The translations under genes and the position numbers were made by a program. From Nocardioides psychrotolerans (GTDB lineage: Bacteria > Actinomycetota > Actinomycetes > Propionibacteriales > Nocardioidaceae), in contig NZ_FOQG01000004.1 of the NCBI RefSeq assembly GCF_900113685.1, forward strand, positions 46,469-110,468: a DNA stretch of 64,000 bases. The letters are read 5' to 3'. Under the pieces are notes generated by a model that was not told where the DNA came from, did not search any database, and saw nothing but the letters and a program-made list of their open reading frames with translations. Below are positions 63,947-64,000 of the stretch, in pieces (position 1 is the first letter of the stretch; each line of letters opens with the position of its first letter).

Positions 63947-64000
63947 GAGCGCACGCTACGCGGCAGAAGCGTGCGTCTTCGAGCGCACGCTACGCGGCAG
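63947..64000. repeat. 20-bp direct repeat at the window edge
   Basis: GAGCGCACGCTACGCGGCAG at 63947-63966 and again at 63981-64000, starts 34 bp apart. The 14-base spacer AAGCGTGCGTCTTC can pair with the CGCACGC cores. The array probably continues beyond the window. Confidence 0.8.

Overview
The window is high-GC DNA (by eye about 70% G+C) with many GTG starts and tightly coupled ATGA, GTGA and TGATG gene junctions. The gene content (WhiB1, SigR/RsrA, SigF with its anti-sigma, PdtaS, the 24-residue ribosomal protein bL37, NarGHJI) points to an actinobacterium. The overall style fits Nocardioidaceae (Nocardioides-like); genus is an inference.

Region 1 (1-7.3 kb): the 3' part of a respiratory nitrate reductase operon narGHJI, followed by a hemerythrin-like protein, a cupin and a GNAT acetyltransferase that looks cut off at the usual fusion point with an acyl-CoA ligase.

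Region 2 (7.3-27.6 kb): a nearly complete choline / glycine betaine catabolic island. In pathway order: a choline/glycine betaine ABC transporter (16.1-20.2 kb); a GMC choline dehydrogenase and a betaine aldehyde dehydrogenase; a three-component Rieske system (ferredoxin, FAD reductase, oxygenase) proposed here as the betaine demethylase; dimethylglycine oxidase; and heterotetrameric sarcosine oxidase soxBDAG. The product is glycine plus C1 units on tetrahydrofolate. PurU, encoded divergently, can release the surplus C1 as formate. Two IclR-family regulators sit inside. Next to one is the perfect palindrome GTTCC-N7-GGAAC. Near the other, three intergenic regions each carry a GTTGC-N7-GCAAC box with a second copy 19 bp away, placed before purU/iclR, the dehydrogenase-transporter operon and the dmg-sox operon. 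This looks like a two-regulator regulon.

Region 3 (27.6-40.5 kb): accessory and partly eroded. A nitroreductase pseudogene, a zinc alcohol dehydrogenase, a SerA-type 3-phosphoglycerate dehydrogenase, a DUF1905 remnant, an ArsR-SulP transporter pair with operator-like repeats, a second GMC oxidoreductase, a VOC-family remnant with an orphan palindrome, a membrane metallophosphoesterase, a patatin, a Pro-rich anchored protein and a secreted HExxH metalloprotease.

Region 4 (40.5-61.9 kb): housekeeping block resembling the M. tuberculosis whiB1-pdtaS-sigH/rshA-aroA-rsgA neighbourhood, with hisN, SRAP, bL37, an IlvG-like TPP enzyme, sigF with its anti-sigma, and a UvrA-like ABC ATPase. A perfect SigR promoter (GGGAAT-N18-GTT) precedes sigR. 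A cold-shock-domain gene next to a Nudix gene is broken by a TAG where a Trp codon is expected.

Region 5 (61.9-64 kb): less GC-rich accessory end with a strong terminator, a 40-bp repeat present twice exactly 80 bp apart, a ribbon-helix-helix antitoxin / toxin pair, two small unknown genes and a 20-bp repeat that runs to the window edge. I saw no tRNA, rRNA, CRISPR array, transposase or integrase.
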